A stretch of DNA of 64,000 bases from Streptomyces sp. NL15-2K (GCF_030551255.1 NZ_CP130630.1:3825501-3889500); one strand, 5' to 3'. Shown: positions 20,501 to 28,480, counted from the first letter of the stretch. The notes: generated by a model from the sequence alone, not told the origin. Translations and numbers: made by a program.

Positions 20501-21517
20501 GTCGGGGCGCGGCAGGTCGACGGCGTCGCCGCCGTGTCCGTCGGCGACGACGAGCAGCCGGGAGGTCATGGCGAGGGCGTCCTTGCCGGACAGACCGCGG
20601 CGCACTTCAGCCGCGTAGGAGGCGCGGCGGCGCAGCTCGGGGCCGATCTGCCGGGCCAGTTGGGGCAGGGAGGGCGCGATCCGGCGGGCGGAGACGGGGC
20701 CGTCGAACTGCTCGCTGTCGAGCAGGTGCGGCAGCCACTTGGCCCATTCCCAGTCGGCGATCCGGTCGCCGGGCGCGGCCAGCGCCATGGCCACGTCGTC
20801 GGGTGCGTGCGTGGCGGCGGCCTGCGCGATCAGCGCGCGGGCGACCCGGAGGGTGTCCTCGCGCTCGCCGATGACGGTGATGTTGCCGACGCGGTCGAGC
20901 GGGACGGTGAGCGGGAGTTCGGTGCCGCTGCTGAAGCGGGACACCAGCGCGGAGGCCTCGTTCAGCATGAACTCGTCGGGCGGGGTGAGCACGGAGGACC
21001 CGGGCGGGGCCACCTTCAGGTCGCGCACCGGCATCTCGCCGGTGCCGACGCGGACCCGCAGGAAGTCGGCGTCGAGGCGGCGCCGCTCCCACAGCCGGGC
21101 GGGGTCGCGCACGATGTCGTAGAGCGCGTCCGGCGGCGGGTTGAGCACCTGGGTGCTCTCGCGCCGCTCCTTCTCCTCGTTCGACAACTCCTCCCGCAGG
21201 TCCTCCAGGTAGGCGAGGTAGGCCTCGCGCTGGGTGCGGCGGGTGCGCTGGGCCTTGCCGCGCTGGGAGAAGACCATGACGAGCGAGCCGATGATGGTGA
21301 CGACGAGGATGATCGCGCCCAGCCCCGCGAACTGGCTGTTGCGTACGACCGTCATCATCACGACGGACGACATGACACCGGCGACGGGCAGCAGCGAGGT
21401 CGCTATGGAGCCCGTCTTGCCGTCGGGCAGGTTGGGCGGCGCCTCGATGGTGCGCGGCTCGGGAGAGGCCGGGGGCCGGGTGGTCCGGGCCGGCCGGTGG
21501 ATCAGTCGGGTGCTCAT
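17534..21517 (-). CDS. eccC: Type VII secretion FtsK/SpoIIIE-like ATPase EccC
   Basis: Motor protein of ESX/type VII secretion: membrane-anchored, it recognises WXG100 substrates and drives export. The 1327-residue product is a full-length single-chain EccC with two transmembrane helices (about 37-58 and 66-84) and three FtsK-type ATPase domains. The P-loops are GATGSGKS near residue 488, GGPQSGKT near 836 and GDSECGKT near 1122. Domain 1 retains VVIDEF as Walker B; domain 2 has LLIDGFG and domain 3 VILVDDYD. Start ATG 21517. Genes for eccB, eccE and mycP are not found within this window. Confidence 0.95.
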   Translation of the reverse strand: MSTRLIHRPARTTRPPASPEPRTIEAPPNLPDGKTGSIATSLLPVAGVMSSVVMMTVVRNSQFAGLGAIILVVTIIGSLVMVFSQRGKAQRTRRTQREAYLAYLEDLREELSNEEKERRESTQVLNPPPDALYDIVRDPARLWERRRLDADFLRVRVGTGEMPVRDLKVAPPGSSVLTPPDEFMLNEASALVSRFSSGTELPLTVPLDRVGNITVIGEREDTLRVARALIAQAAATHAPDDVAMALAAPGDRIADWEWAKWLPHLLDSEQFDGPVSARRIAPSLPQLARQIGPELRRRASYAAEVRRGLSGKDALAMTSRLLVVADGHGGDAVDLPRPDDAVGLRDMGVTVLHLLDQRVQEPGSVGVRITVDGERVVIEDMRMPEPISAHGTVDEIGIPFAEGFARMLAPLRLSAESMVDAPLTGPVDFAELLGIDDVAGLELNRLWAPRGERAFLRVPIGVSDSKEPVLLDLKESSELGMGPHGLCVGATGSGKSELLRTLVLALVATHPPEDLAMVLVDYKGGATFAPFADLPHVAGVITNLENQAGLVERVHASLAGEVKRRQQVLKDAGNVADIGHYAALRAERRPDLEPLPHLFVVIDEFGELLTAKPDFIDLFLSIGRIGRSIGVHLLLSSQRIEGGKLKGLDTYLSYRLGLRTFSPDESRTVLDTTDAFHLPPLPGFGYLKVDTSHYERFKASYVSGAYRGPVQRDTEDTGPLALEYEAYNTLGQDESSGAEEPQMRRRETGPTEMGVIIDQLQRAGARSVRQIWLPPLPAGVPLDRVAGPVEIGPRGMQLAKRRGPLQVPLGLLDDPTKQWQGQWYLDLTLAGGHAAIIGGPQSGKTTLLRSLALSLALTHTPQEVGVYGLDLVGGGLQALSGLPHVGGVAGRADRERAARTIDSVRAMLDQREELFRIHNIDSLEQLRTLRAAGRVPELASTEIVLLIDGFGALRDDFEDLDDSVVDILKRGSGYGIHVVAGMLRWNDVRIATQSQFGTRVELRLNDPSESSIDRKLAETLSPEEKGRILTDGKLFAQVALPRTDGLADTSDLGAVLEHTARSIRATWTGEVAQPVRVLPHVLEAQQLPGPASEPRRVPIGLDQTQLAPVLIDLFEHDQHLLIMGDSECGKTNLLKVVAQSLIERYGDNELVFGVFDPRRGLRGVIPEEYRGGYAYNAKLCAGLAAGIATELEKRLPDESAGGEDLEPGSFSGPRIVILVDDYDVLTTAGQQPLAPFVPYIPSAVDIGLHFVLTRRVAGASRGLYEPLMQGLRESGASALVMAGDRSEGQLFPGVYASQQPPGRGVLVRRGQPNRLIQTVYTGTQVNP

Positions 21518-21546
21518 CGTCCTTCTAGCCTTTGTCCTCGAGGTCC

Positions 21547-21585
21547 TTCGAGATGCTTCGAGATCCCTTCGAGATCGTTCGAGAT
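21547..21585. repeat. Four near-tandem TTCGAGAT units
   Basis: TTCGAGAT recurs at 21547, 21557, 21568 and 21578 (spacing 10-11 bp) in the 88-bp gap between the MinD-like gene and eccC. On the transcribed strand this reads ATCTCGAA. The spacing near one helical turn could suit protein binding, but this is only a suggestion. Confidence 0.6.
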
Positions 21586-21605
21586 CCCTTCGTGCTCGGG
21601 AGGGT

Positions 21606-23183
21606 TCAGCGGCGCTTCTGGGAGAGCTGGAAGGCCTCCGCGGCCAGGCGGGTGGCGGCCTCCCGGGTGTCCCGCGCGAGCAGGTCGGTGCGGATGATGC
21701 CGCCGGCCGCCAGATGACGGTCGTAGGGCAGGACCCGCACGCTCGCCCCGGTCTCCCTCAGCTGCTCGGCGGCCTTGTCGAGGTCGATGCCGGCGTGCGG
21801 CACGGTCTCGGTGAGCACGACGACCGTCGTGGTGGTGATGTCCCGGGGCAGACCGCGCATCCACTCCAGGACCGCGTGCGTGCTGGCGATGCCCTCGATC
21901 GTCGCGGGGACGGTGAGGATGCGGGCCTGGGCGGCGGACAGCGCGGTGCGGGCGACCTCGGCGGGCAGCGTCTCGCAGTCGACGACGGTCACGCCGAAGT
22001 AGCGGCGCGACGACACCATGATCCGCTCGTAGCCCTTGGTGTCGAGCATCGCCCCGACCTGGCCCTGGCTGCCGGGCAGCAGCCAGGCGTTGTCGGGCAG
22101 TTGGACCAGGTAGCCGGTGACGTCGAGCAGCGTCATCTGCGGTTCGACGACCTCGGCGAGGTCGCCGGTGGTCCAGCGCGTGCTCTCCGCGCCGAGCCGC
22201 ACCGGCAGCGAGCCGAGCGCCGGATCGGCCTCGATGACGAGGACCGGGTCCTGGCGGTAGTGGGCGTAGGTGGTGCCGAGCAGGGCGGCGACCGTCGTCT
22301 TGCCCGAGCCGCCGCGGATGGAGGTCACCGCGATCTGCCGGCCGGTGGTGACCGGCTGCTGCAGTATCTCGGCGGTCGCGGTGGTCTCGGCGACCTCGCG
22401 CGCTGCCGAGGAGGACACGGTCCGGCGTACGGCACGCAGGGCGCGGGCGGTGAACGGCTCCCCGCGCCGGGGCGACCGGACGGAGGAGACGAGCTTCTTG
22501 TCGACCACGGGGCGGGTCTCGCGGGTGGCGCGGGACGACCGGGCGCGTGGGGCGGGGGTCCGCTCGGCGTACTGCTGGGGCTGGGGTTGGGCCCCGGGGT
22601 TCTGCTGCGGCTGGGCTTGGGGCTGGCCGGCGTACGGCTGCTGCGCCTGCTGCTGCGCCTGCGCGGGGTGAGGCTGCTGGTGGGCGTAGGCCTGCTGGGC
22701 ATAGGCCTGGTCGGTGTACGGCTGCCCCTGCGCCGGGTAGGGCTGCTGCGGCTGGGCGGCGTACTGGCCGCCGTACGCCTGCTGCTGGGCCGCGGCCTGG
22801 TCGCCGTACGCCTGCCCAGCCTGGTCGCCGTACGCCTGCTGCTGGTACTGCGGGTTCGACGGCGCGGGCTGCTGGTACTGCGGGTCGGAGGGCGCGGGCT
22901 GCTGGTGCTGCGGGTCGGAGGGCGCGGGCTGCTGGTACTGCGGGTCGGACGGCGCGGGGTGCTGCGGGTAGCCGTACGCCGGTGCCTCGCCCTGCGCCGG
23001 GGCGGGCCCGCCCTGCTGCGCTGCATGCTGCTGGGGCGCCTGCTGTTCCCGCTGCTGGGGCGCCTGTGGTGGCCGGCCGTCCTGTTGCGCGGCACGCTGC
23101 TGGGGCGTGCCGCCCCTCAGGTCGCGCAGCACGTCGTTCTGCCAGTTGTCCCCGCTCGGCATGTCGCCCTTCTCTCCTGCCAC
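21606..23183 (-). CDS. MinD/ParA-like ATPase with Gln/Pro-rich N-terminal half
   Basis: Protein of 525 residues. Residues ~25-215 are low complexity (Gln, Pro, Ala, Tyr), with four 10-residue tandem units of the form QYQQPAPSDP coded by 22845-22976. The C-terminal ~260 residues form a P-loop ATPase with the deviant Walker A RGGSGKTT at about 290-297, followed by IEADPALGSLPVRLG-type MinD segments. ATPases of this kind (for example EspI in mycobacteria, family knowledge) accompany type VII loci and may regulate secretion. It lies between eccD and eccC in the same direction. Start ATG 23183. Confidence 0.85.
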   Translation of the reverse strand: MAGEKGDMPSGDNWQNDVLRDLRGGTPQQRAAQQDGRPPQAPQQREQQAPQQHAAQQGGPAPAQGEAPAYGYPQHPAPSDPQYQQPAPSDPQHQQPAPSDPQYQQPAPSNPQYQQQAYGDQAGQAYGDQAAAQQQAYGGQYAAQPQQPYPAQGQPYTDQAYAQQAYAHQQPHPAQAQQQAQQPYAGQPQAQPQQNPGAQPQPQQYAERTPAPRARSSRATRETRPVVDKKLVSSVRSPRRGEPFTARALRAVRRTVSSSAAREVAETTATAEILQQPVTTGRQIAVTSIRGGSGKTTVAALLGTTYAHYRQDPVLVIEADPALGSLPVRLGAESTRWTTGDLAEVVEPQMTLLDVTGYLVQLPDNAWLLPGSQGQVGAMLDTKGYERIMVSSRRYFGVTVVDCETLPAEVARTALSAAQARILTVPATIEGIASTHAVLEWMRGLPRDITTTTVVVLTETVPHAGIDLDKAAEQLRETGASVRVLPYDRHLAAGGIIRTDLLARDTREAATRLAAEAFQLSQKRR

Positions 23184-23241
23184 GCCCCCGTCTCGTCGTC
23201 CCGTGGGAGCGACAGCACGTCGGCGTCTGGTCTTCGAAGCC

Positions 23242-24597
23242 TCAGAACTTGTTGAGCAGCTGCCCGTAGATACCGAACACCCCGATGGCGAGCGGGAACA
23301 GCCCGATCACGCCGAGGGACTCGATCAGATCGGCGAACCGCCGCAGCCGTACCCGGACGTGCTCCGGCGGCTCGACCCCGAGGACCAGCAGCGGCAGCAG
23401 TGCCGCGGCGCCCAGCAGGACGAGGGCTCCGGCGCCCCCGGTGTGGTCCAGCCACAGCACGGCGAGGCGTACGACGAGCAGCGCCGCCGCCCCGAACAGC
23501 GCCACGACCTCGACGACCAGCGGGAAGGCCCGCGCCCGGGACAGCAGTACGACGGCGGTGAGCGAGGCGAGGGTAACCGTCCAGGCGGTCGGTTCCTTCG
23601 CGGTGGTCAGCAGCCAGCCGCCGGCGGCGGCCGACGCGGCGGTGACCACGGTGGCGAGGGCCAGTCCGCGGTGGGTGGCGGCGAGGGCGTTGGCGACCTG
23701 GTGCCGGCTCACCGACGTGCCCGTGGAGCGCTTGTCGTCGAGCGCGGTGAGTCCCGAGGCCATCAGCGCGAACCGGGGCAGCAGCCCGAGCAGGATGACG
23801 GAGACCACGGCCATCACCGCGCCGATCCGGTCCCCCCGGTCCTGTACGGCGGCCACGACCTCCCACACGAGGGCCACACCGATGACCGCCCCGGCCCCGA
23901 TGAGTCCGCCGCGGCCGAGCGGCGAGCAGTAGGCGAGCAGCACGAGCGTGAGCACCAGCGCGGCGGCGATTCCGCCCAACCGGGCCGTCCCGCCCCAGTC
24001 GTAGGCGTCGGCGGCGGTCCAGGCGGTGAGCAGGCCGAGCACGCCGGAGGCGAGCAGCAGCGCGGTGGCCAGGCCCTGGTTGCCCTCGCCGATCTTCGCG
24101 ATGAGCGCACCGGCGATCACGAACAGGACGGTGACGGCGGCGAGCCCGGTGGCAACGGACTCCAGCGAGAACTCCTGCCGGGCCAGCACGGCCGCGGCCA
24201 CGGCGAACACGACGGTGGCCACCCCGGCGCTGACCCGGCGCGCGGCCGGACGCCAGCGCCAGCTCCGCAGGTCGAGGTCGTCGGCGACCTGGTCGGTGAC
24301 GTCGTGCACGACGGGCGCGGGCGGAGCGGCATGGGCACGCACGAGGCGCAGCACGGCTCCGTCGGGGACCTCCGACGACGACAGCGTGGCGTCATGCGGC
24401 AGCGCCGAACCGTCGGAGGTGATCAGCTGGCGGGTGGTCGGCCGGGTGGCGGCCCGGTCGTCCAGCAACCGCAGTATGTCGGGGAGCAGTTGGCCGATCG
24501 GAGTGTCCGACGGCAGCACGAGGTCGGCGCGTCGCCGCTCGCCGATCAGGGTGACCCGGCTCAGCTGGGTCCGAGACATCGTTGGGGTGCTCACCAC
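23242..24597 (-). CDS. eccD: Type VII secretion integral membrane protein EccD
   Basis: Channel-forming membrane component of the ESX secretion complex. The N-terminal ~85 residues form the ubiquitin-like cytoplasmic domain (LSRVTLIGERRRADLVLPSD...), followed after a linker by about eleven hydrophobic helices from residue 130 to 448. Length of about 450 residues is normal for the family. The start is either GTG at 24597 (also 24594) or ATG at 24579 (MSRTQLSRV); the ribosome site is weak for all, and the ATG form matches the usual EccD beginning best. It is co-directional with the MinD-like gene and eccC. Confidence 0.93.
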   Translation of the reverse strand: MVSTPTMSRTQLSRVTLIGERRRADLVLPSDTPIGQLLPDILRLLDDRAATRPTTRQLITSDGSALPHDATLSSSEVPDGAVLRLVRAHAAPPAPVVHDVTDQVADDLDLRSWRWRPAARRVSAGVATVVFAVAAAVLARQEFSLESVATGLAAVTVLFVIAGALIAKIGEGNQGLATALLLASGVLGLLTAWTAADAYDWGGTARLGGIAAALVLTLVLLAYCSPLGRGGLIGAGAVIGVALVWEVVAAVQDRGDRIGAVMAVVSVILLGLLPRFALMASGLTALDDKRSTGTSVSRHQVANALAATHRGLALATVVTAASAAAGGWLLTTAKEPTAWTVTLASLTAVVLLSRARAFPLVVEVVALFGAAALLVVRLAVLWLDHTGGAGALVLLGAAALLPLLVLGVEPPEHVRVRLRRFADLIESLGVIGLFPLAIGVFGIYGQLLNKF

Positions 24598-24673
24598 TCA
24601 CCGGAACCTATCATCGCGTCATTTCGGCCACGGGCGTGCGTTGGCGTGATCACGCCGACCGCGCACACCGTAT

Positions 24674-24961
24674 TCACTGCTTCTCCCCAGAGGGACTCGC
24701 CGTCGGGTTGTACAGCTGTTCCTGCTGCTGTTGCTGCTTCTCCTGCTCGGCCTTCTGCTTGTCCAAGGTGGACTGGAGGAAGGACCAGCCGATGCATCCG
24801 GCGCACAGTACGGCCGCGATCGCGATGCCCGCGAACATCTTGCCGAACCGCTCGTCCGCCGTCCGCCGACCGCGCTGCGCGCCGAACAGCAGCGCGTCAC
24901 GCATCCGGCGCCGGCGCACCGCCACCGACTCCAGCAGCTGGCTGTCGTAGTCCCGTGCCAT
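24674..24961 (-). CDS. Small single-helix membrane protein next to eccD
   Basis: Product of 95 residues with a basic N-terminal half (VRRRRMRDALLFGAQRGRR), one transmembrane helix (about 44-62, AGIAIAAVLCAGCIGWSF) and a Gln/Glu/Lys-rich C-terminal tail ending in NPTASPSGEKQ. Genes like this accompany eccD in Streptomyces type VII loci as I remember them, but the function is unknown. Position suggests a small structural subunit or assembly factor of the membrane complex. Start ATG 24961. Confidence 0.75.
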   Translation of the reverse strand: MARDYDSQLLESVAVRRRRMRDALLFGAQRGRRTADERFGKMFAGIAIAAVLCAGCIGWSFLQSTLDKQKAEQEKQQQQQEQLYNPTASPSGEKQ

Positions 24962-25013
24962 TCAAGTCGTCCTGTGCGTGTGGGGTCAGTTGGGATGCCT
25001 GGGGGTGTTGGGA

Positions 25014-25568
25014 TCAGTCGCCCGGGGCGAGGCCGAGGTGCTGCCGCATGGCGGCGTACTTCTGCTTCAGCCGGCGGGCGGTGTGCTCGTCGAGTACGGC
25101 GAGCCGGCCGGGGTCGGCGTTGTGCGCGAGATCGGCCGCCTTGACCAGCCGGGCGCCGGGGGTGGCCAGGATCCGGCGCGCGTACGCCTCCTGCTCCTCG
25201 TCCGGCCGCTTGGTCATGGCCCGTACGACGTCCTTGGTGCTCTGCGGCAGGGCGGCCGTTTCCAGCCACTCCTCGCTCAGCACTCCGTCCTCGACGGCGT
25301 CGTGCAGCCACGCGGCGGCGATGAGCTCGTCTCCCCCGCCCCGGGCGCGGACGCCCTCGGCGACGGCCGACAGATGCTCGACGTACGGCCGTCCGGCCTT
25401 GTCCGTCTGCCCGGCGTGCGCGGCACGGGCGACGGCCTCGACCTCGGCCGGACTCATCTCCTGCGGCACGTCCTGCGGCTTGTCCTGCGGCTTGTCCTGC
25501 GCCTTGTTCTGCGGCATGTCCTGCGGCATGCGGAATCCCCCTGACTTCGCTTCCGCAACATAAGTCAT
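25014..25568 (-). CDS. HD-domain protein resembling small alarmone hydrolases
   Basis: Product of 184 residues, 52 bp upstream of the small membrane protein gene. The N-terminal ~40 residues hold QDKPQDKPQD repeats. The rest matches the hydrolase half of RelA/SpoT proteins: AHAGQTDKAGRPYVEHL (metal-ligand His), AAWLHDAVED (the HD and ED residues) and VKAADLAHNAD (second Asp and Asn). There is no synthetase domain, so it would be a stand-alone Mesh1/SAH-like enzyme removing (p)ppGpp or related nucleotides. The assignment is by motif only. Its place inside a type VII toxin locus is unusual. Start ATG 25568; an internal ATG at residue 14 is also possible. Confidence 0.8.
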   Translation of the reverse strand: MTYVAEAKSGGFRMPQDMPQNKAQDKPQDKPQDVPQEMSPAEVEAVARAAHAGQTDKAGRPYVEHLSAVAEGVRARGGGDELIAAAWLHDAVEDGVLSEEWLETAALPQSTKDVVRAMTKRPDEEQEAYARRILATPGARLVKAADLAHNADPGRLAVLDEHTARRLKQKYAAMRQHLGLAPGD

Positions 25569-25614
25569 GGACGCGCCACCCGTACAGCCGGGTTGCGGCA
25601 GCCTCTCCTCTTCA

Positions 25615-26841
25615 TCACACGCCTCCCGACAACCCCGTCACGATCATGAAGAGCACCCACACCACAGGGATGAGCGCGACATACGCACGCGGCCGCCGGT
25701 GGATGGGGAGGCCGGGGTCGTAGCGCGGGCCGAGCATGCCGGGCCCGGGGGCGGCGAGCTGCTTCACCTTCCGCACGGCGAGGAGGTTCCGTACCAGCGT
25801 CAACGGCGCGAAGACGAAGAGGGAGAACGGGCTCCACCAGCCCACGCAGAGCGTGTGGGTGGTCAGGGCGCGGTACACGGCCAGTCCGCAGGTCATGCAC
25901 ATGGGGCCGTCCATCTTCTTGAACCCGAAGAAGATGATCAGGCCTCGGTGGGCTCGGAAGGTGACGTCGGCGGCGGGGGAACCTCCACAGAACTTGCACA
26001 TGGAGGGGGTGGGGTCGGGGGCATCCTGGAGGGCCCTCGGCTGGGGGGTGGGGGCGGTGGAGGGCTGCTCGACGGGAGGGGCGGCGTCGGGCGAGGGCTG
26101 GTCGGCGTCAGGATCGGCGTCGGGCGAGGGCTGGTCGGCGTCAGGATCGGCGTACCAGGTGCGGAGCGAGTTGGCTATGGCGTCCAGGAGGCCGCTCTTC
26201 AGGGCCTTGTCGATCGTCCCGTCGGAGAATTTCTCCCCGCGCACGACTGTGGTCGCGGCGCGCACGGCGTCGGCGGGCCGCAGCCGTCCGTCCGGCGGCA
26301 CTTGGAGCATCGGACTGTCCACCCACCGGTGCTCGGGGGTTACGGCGCCGACGCCGAGCAGGGCGCTGACAGCCCGGTGCAGCGGCTGGCTGTACATGGG
26401 GAACGGCACCTGAATGGCACCGCTCGGCGACTTCTGCCCCCCGCCCCACTTCACGTCCCGGTCCTCGTCCGTGAGCGCGTCGAAGGCGTCGGCGAGTTCC
26501 TGCCATGCCTCCGCGTCGTCACGGTCGAGCTGGGCGAGCAGGCGCCGGTCGTCGGCCGGGGTGACGATTCGGGCGAGTTCCTCGATCGCGGCGACATCGG
26601 GGGCCTCGGTGACGGGGCCGACGCCGGGTTCGTGGCTGAGGAGGTTGAGGACACCGAGGGGCGTCAGGCCGCGTTCGTGGGCCTCGCGGACCCTGCCGTA
26701 CCACTCCATCCCCGCGTCGTAGGCGCTGCTGCTGCTCGCCTTCCGGTTGATCCACTCGACGTCGGTGGCATCGCCCCAGGCGTATCCGATGACTTCGCCG
26801 TCGGGGGCGGTGACGGTGATGTAGTGCACGGGACTGGACAT
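25615..26841 (-). CDS. Immunity-like domain fused to DUF6508-like region and membrane-anchored zinc-ribbon domain
   Basis: Product of 408 residues in three parts. Residues 1-~85 are a copy of the domain found in the five genes that precede it (VHYITVTAPDGEVIGYAWGD ... ERGLTPLGVLNLL). Residues ~100-220 resemble DUF6508-type proteins (VPFPMYSQPLHRAVSALLGVG); this match is tentative. After a linker with two SPDADPDADQP repeats and a Pro-rich stretch, the C-terminal ~125 residues hold two CxxC motifs (MCKFCGG and MCMTCGL) and two hydrophobic segments, a common Streptomyces membrane-protein unit. Start ATG 26841. The sixth and most elaborate member of the array, it may hold the immunity domain at the membrane. 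Confidence 0.75.
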   Translation of the reverse strand: MSSPVHYITVTAPDGEVIGYAWGDATDVEWINRKASSSSAYDAGMEWYGRVREAHERGLTPLGVLNLLSHEPGVGPVTEAPDVAAIEELARIVTPADDRRLLAQLDRDDAEAWQELADAFDALTDEDRDVKWGGGQKSPSGAIQVPFPMYSQPLHRAVSALLGVGAVTPEHRWVDSPMLQVPPDGRLRPADAVRAATTVVRGEKFSDGTIDKALKSGLLDAIANSLRTWYADPDADQPSPDADPDADQPSPDAAPPVEQPSTAPTPQPRALQDAPDPTPSMCKFCGGSPAADVTFRAHRGLIIFFGFKKMDGPMCMTCGLAVYRALTTHTLCVGWWSPFSLFVFAPLTLVRNLLAVRKVKQLAAPGPGMLGPRYDPGLPIHRRPRAYVALIPVVWVLFMIVTGLSGGV

Positions 26842-26897
26842 GCTGCTCAGGCCTCGGGGGCCGGTTCCTCCACGGGTGCTCGGCTGATCAGCGTCCG

Positions 26898-27296
26898 CTA
26901 ATCGGCCTGGGCGAGGGCCTCGACGGCTGCGGCGTTCGGGGCGTCGGTGAGGGAGTCCGGCAGGGCCCGGCCGCGGTTGCCCTCCGGGTTGGACAGCATC
27001 TCCGCGAGGGCCTGGGACGGCAGGATGCCCCGTCCTTTGGCCTCCCGCAGCCGGGCGTACCAGTGACCGCCCTCGGCGAAGGCCCGGGGTCCGACGGCCT
27101 CGCGCGGTTCCCACATGGCGGCGTCGTCCTCGTCGCTCGCCCACACGTAGCCGAGGACCCCACCGCCCTTCTTGTCGACCACCGTGAAGTACTGCACCGG
27201 CTTGTCGGTGTGGTTCTTGTATCGCGGCGGACCCGACACGAGGTTGAAGTGCACGTCCTCGTCGAAGCGCGGGTTGACCGGCCGGGGCTCAGCCAC
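26898..27296 (-). CDS. Array member 1: putative immunity protein (132 aa)
   Basis: Soluble 132-residue protein of a family I do not recognise. Shared features of the array are an N-terminal NPRF-DDV/M segment, a PxYxxxTDKPVxYFTV strand, the hallmark VLGYVWASDEDDAAMWEPR, then a helical HWYARLREAKGRGILPSQALAEML and a C-terminal LPDSLTDAPNAAAVEALA. The GTG start at 27296 follows AAAGGG and overlaps the stop of member 2 by 8 bp. Being in the toxin transcript, it is probably an immunity protein or decoy; this is inference. Confidence 0.75.
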   Translation of the reverse strand: MAEPRPVNPRFDEDVHFNLVSGPPRYKNHTDKPVQYFTVVDKKGGGVLGYVWASDEDDAAMWEPREAVGPRAFAEGGHWYARLREAKGRGILPSQALAEMLSNPEGNRGRALPDSLTDAPNAAAVEALAQAD

Positions 27297-27687
27297 CAGA
27301 GGCCCTTTCTCTGAGTGCGGCAAGGGTCGGGGCCCCAGTGAGGGGGCCAGGGACAGCATGGCTCAGCTTGTTGTCGTTCGTGCCCCGTGCCAGCTCGGCG
27401 AGAAGGGCAGTAGGAGCTAGTCCCCGGGCCTTACCGCTGTGCAGCGCCTGCAGCCACGACACGCCGACGTTCACGGCGCTCGGCGAAAGCCCCGGTGGCA
27501 CCACCCAACCGGCCGCGCCGTCCCTGTCGTTGGCCCATACGTGCCCGATGATCGCGCCCATCCGCTCAGCGATGCTCAGGTACGCGACTTGCCCGTCGGT
27601 CTTGCGGCCGTACGTCGGAGGACCGTCCACCCGCTTGAACTGCATGTCGTCGTCAAAGCGCGGATTGAGCAACAGTTTCCTACTCAT
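27289..27687 (-). CDS. Array member 2: putative immunity protein (132 aa)
   Basis: Most divergent intact copy. It keeps NPRFDDDMQFKRV, the GHVWANDRDGAAGW version of the hallmark motif, and the helical KARGLAPTALLAELA segment, but has lost most of the tryptophan/arginine pattern around AAMWEPR and ends in a different tail (RERASGG). The ATG start at 27687 overlaps the stop of the broken member 3 by 8 bp. Divergence from its neighbours suggests specificity for a different toxin variant, as in orphan immunity arrays; this is inference. Confidence 0.75.
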   Translation of the reverse strand: MSRKLLLNPRFDDDMQFKRVDGPPTYGRKTDGQVAYLSIAERMGAIIGHVWANDRDGAAGWVVPPGLSPSAVNVGVSWLQALHSGKARGLAPTALLAELARGTNDNKLSHAVPGPLTGAPTLAALRERASGG

Positions 27688-28077
27688 CCTTGGTCAGTGC
27701 CTTGACCACGCCGGCGTTCGGGGCGTCGGTGACGGAGTCCGGCAGGACCCGGCCGAATTTGCCCACCGCAGGCTCGGCCAGCATCTCCGCGAGGCCTGGG
27801 ACGGTCGAATGCCCCGCTCCTTGGCACTCTCCAGCCGATTGAACCAGCCGAGACCCTCCATCAACGCCCTGGGGCCTCCGGCCTGGCGTGGTTCCCATGC
27901 GGCAGCGTCGTCATCGTCGGCGGCCCACACGTACCCGAGAACCACGCCGTTCTCCTTGTCGACGACCGAGACGTACCACACCGGCTTGTCGCTCCGGGTC
28001 CGGTAACGCGGTGGCCCCGGCGACACCTCACGGCCGAACATGTCATCGTCAAAACGCGGGTTGACCGGTCGCTGCTC
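27680..28077 (-). pseudogene. Array member 3: frameshifted putative immunity gene
   Basis: Coding resemblance to members 1 and 4 runs through the whole interval but changes frame at about 27792-27795, where GAGGCC stands in place of GAGGGCC in member 1 and a frame-keeping GAGAGCC in member 4: a one-base deletion. The first codon aligned to the ATG of member 4 is ACT, so the start is also lost (only a TTG four codons upstream could serve). The C-terminal half, LPDSVTDAPNAGVVKAL, is still well conserved, so the decay looks recent. Confidence 0.8.
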
Positions 28078-28078
28078 G

Positions 28079-28480
28079 CTAGTCCCCCTGGGCAAGAGCC
28101 TCGACCACGCCGGCGTTCGGGGCGTCAGTGAGGGAGCCGGGCAAAGGCCGACCCCTACCGCCCGGCTCGGGGTCTTCGTACAGCTCAGCGAGAGCCTGGG
28201 ACGGTCGAATGCCCCGCGCCTTGGCCTCACTCAGCCGGCTGATCCAGGACATGCTCTCGTTCGCCCCCACGGGTCCGGCGGCCTGCCGCGGTTCATACGC
28301 AGCAGCATCGTCCTCGTCGCCGGCCCACAGGTAGCCGAGGACCTCGCCATCCTGCTTGCCGACCACCGTGAAGTAACGCACCGGCTTGTCGGTGCGGTTT
28401 CGGTATCGCGGCGGACCCGACACGAGGTTGAAGTGCACGTCGTCATTGAGGCGTGGGTTGATCGGTCGTTCACTGCTCAT
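28079..28480 (-). CDS. Array member 4: putative immunity protein (133 aa)
   Basis: Intact 133-residue copy, closest to members 1 and 3: NPRLNDDVHFNLVSGPPRYR, VLGYLWAGDEDDAAAYEPRQ, a helical AKARGIRPSQALAELY and LPGSLTDAPNAGVVEALAQ. Start ATG 28480 (MSSERPIN). It is 112 bp downstream of member 5. Alternating strand-like and helical stretches suggest a small alpha/beta fold; no signal peptide or membrane segment, so it would act in the cytoplasm. Confidence 0.78.
   Translation of the reverse strand: MSSERPINPRLNDDVHFNLVSGPPRYRNRTDKPVRYFTVVGKQDGEVLGYLWAGDEDDAAAYEPRQAAGPVGANESMSWISRLSEAKARGIRPSQALAELYEDPEPGGRGRPLPGSLTDAPNAGVVEALAQGD

Noticed and set aside
17585..21697. 1370-codon plus-strand frame opposite eccC
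   Set aside because: Low-complexity Ala/Gly/Arg/Val composition and no motif; arises from the codon bias of eccC.
25565..25999. Minus-strand 144-codon frame overlapping the 408-residue gene
   Set aside because: It lies in a different phase of the same strand; the CxxC and membrane segments belong to the longer gene.
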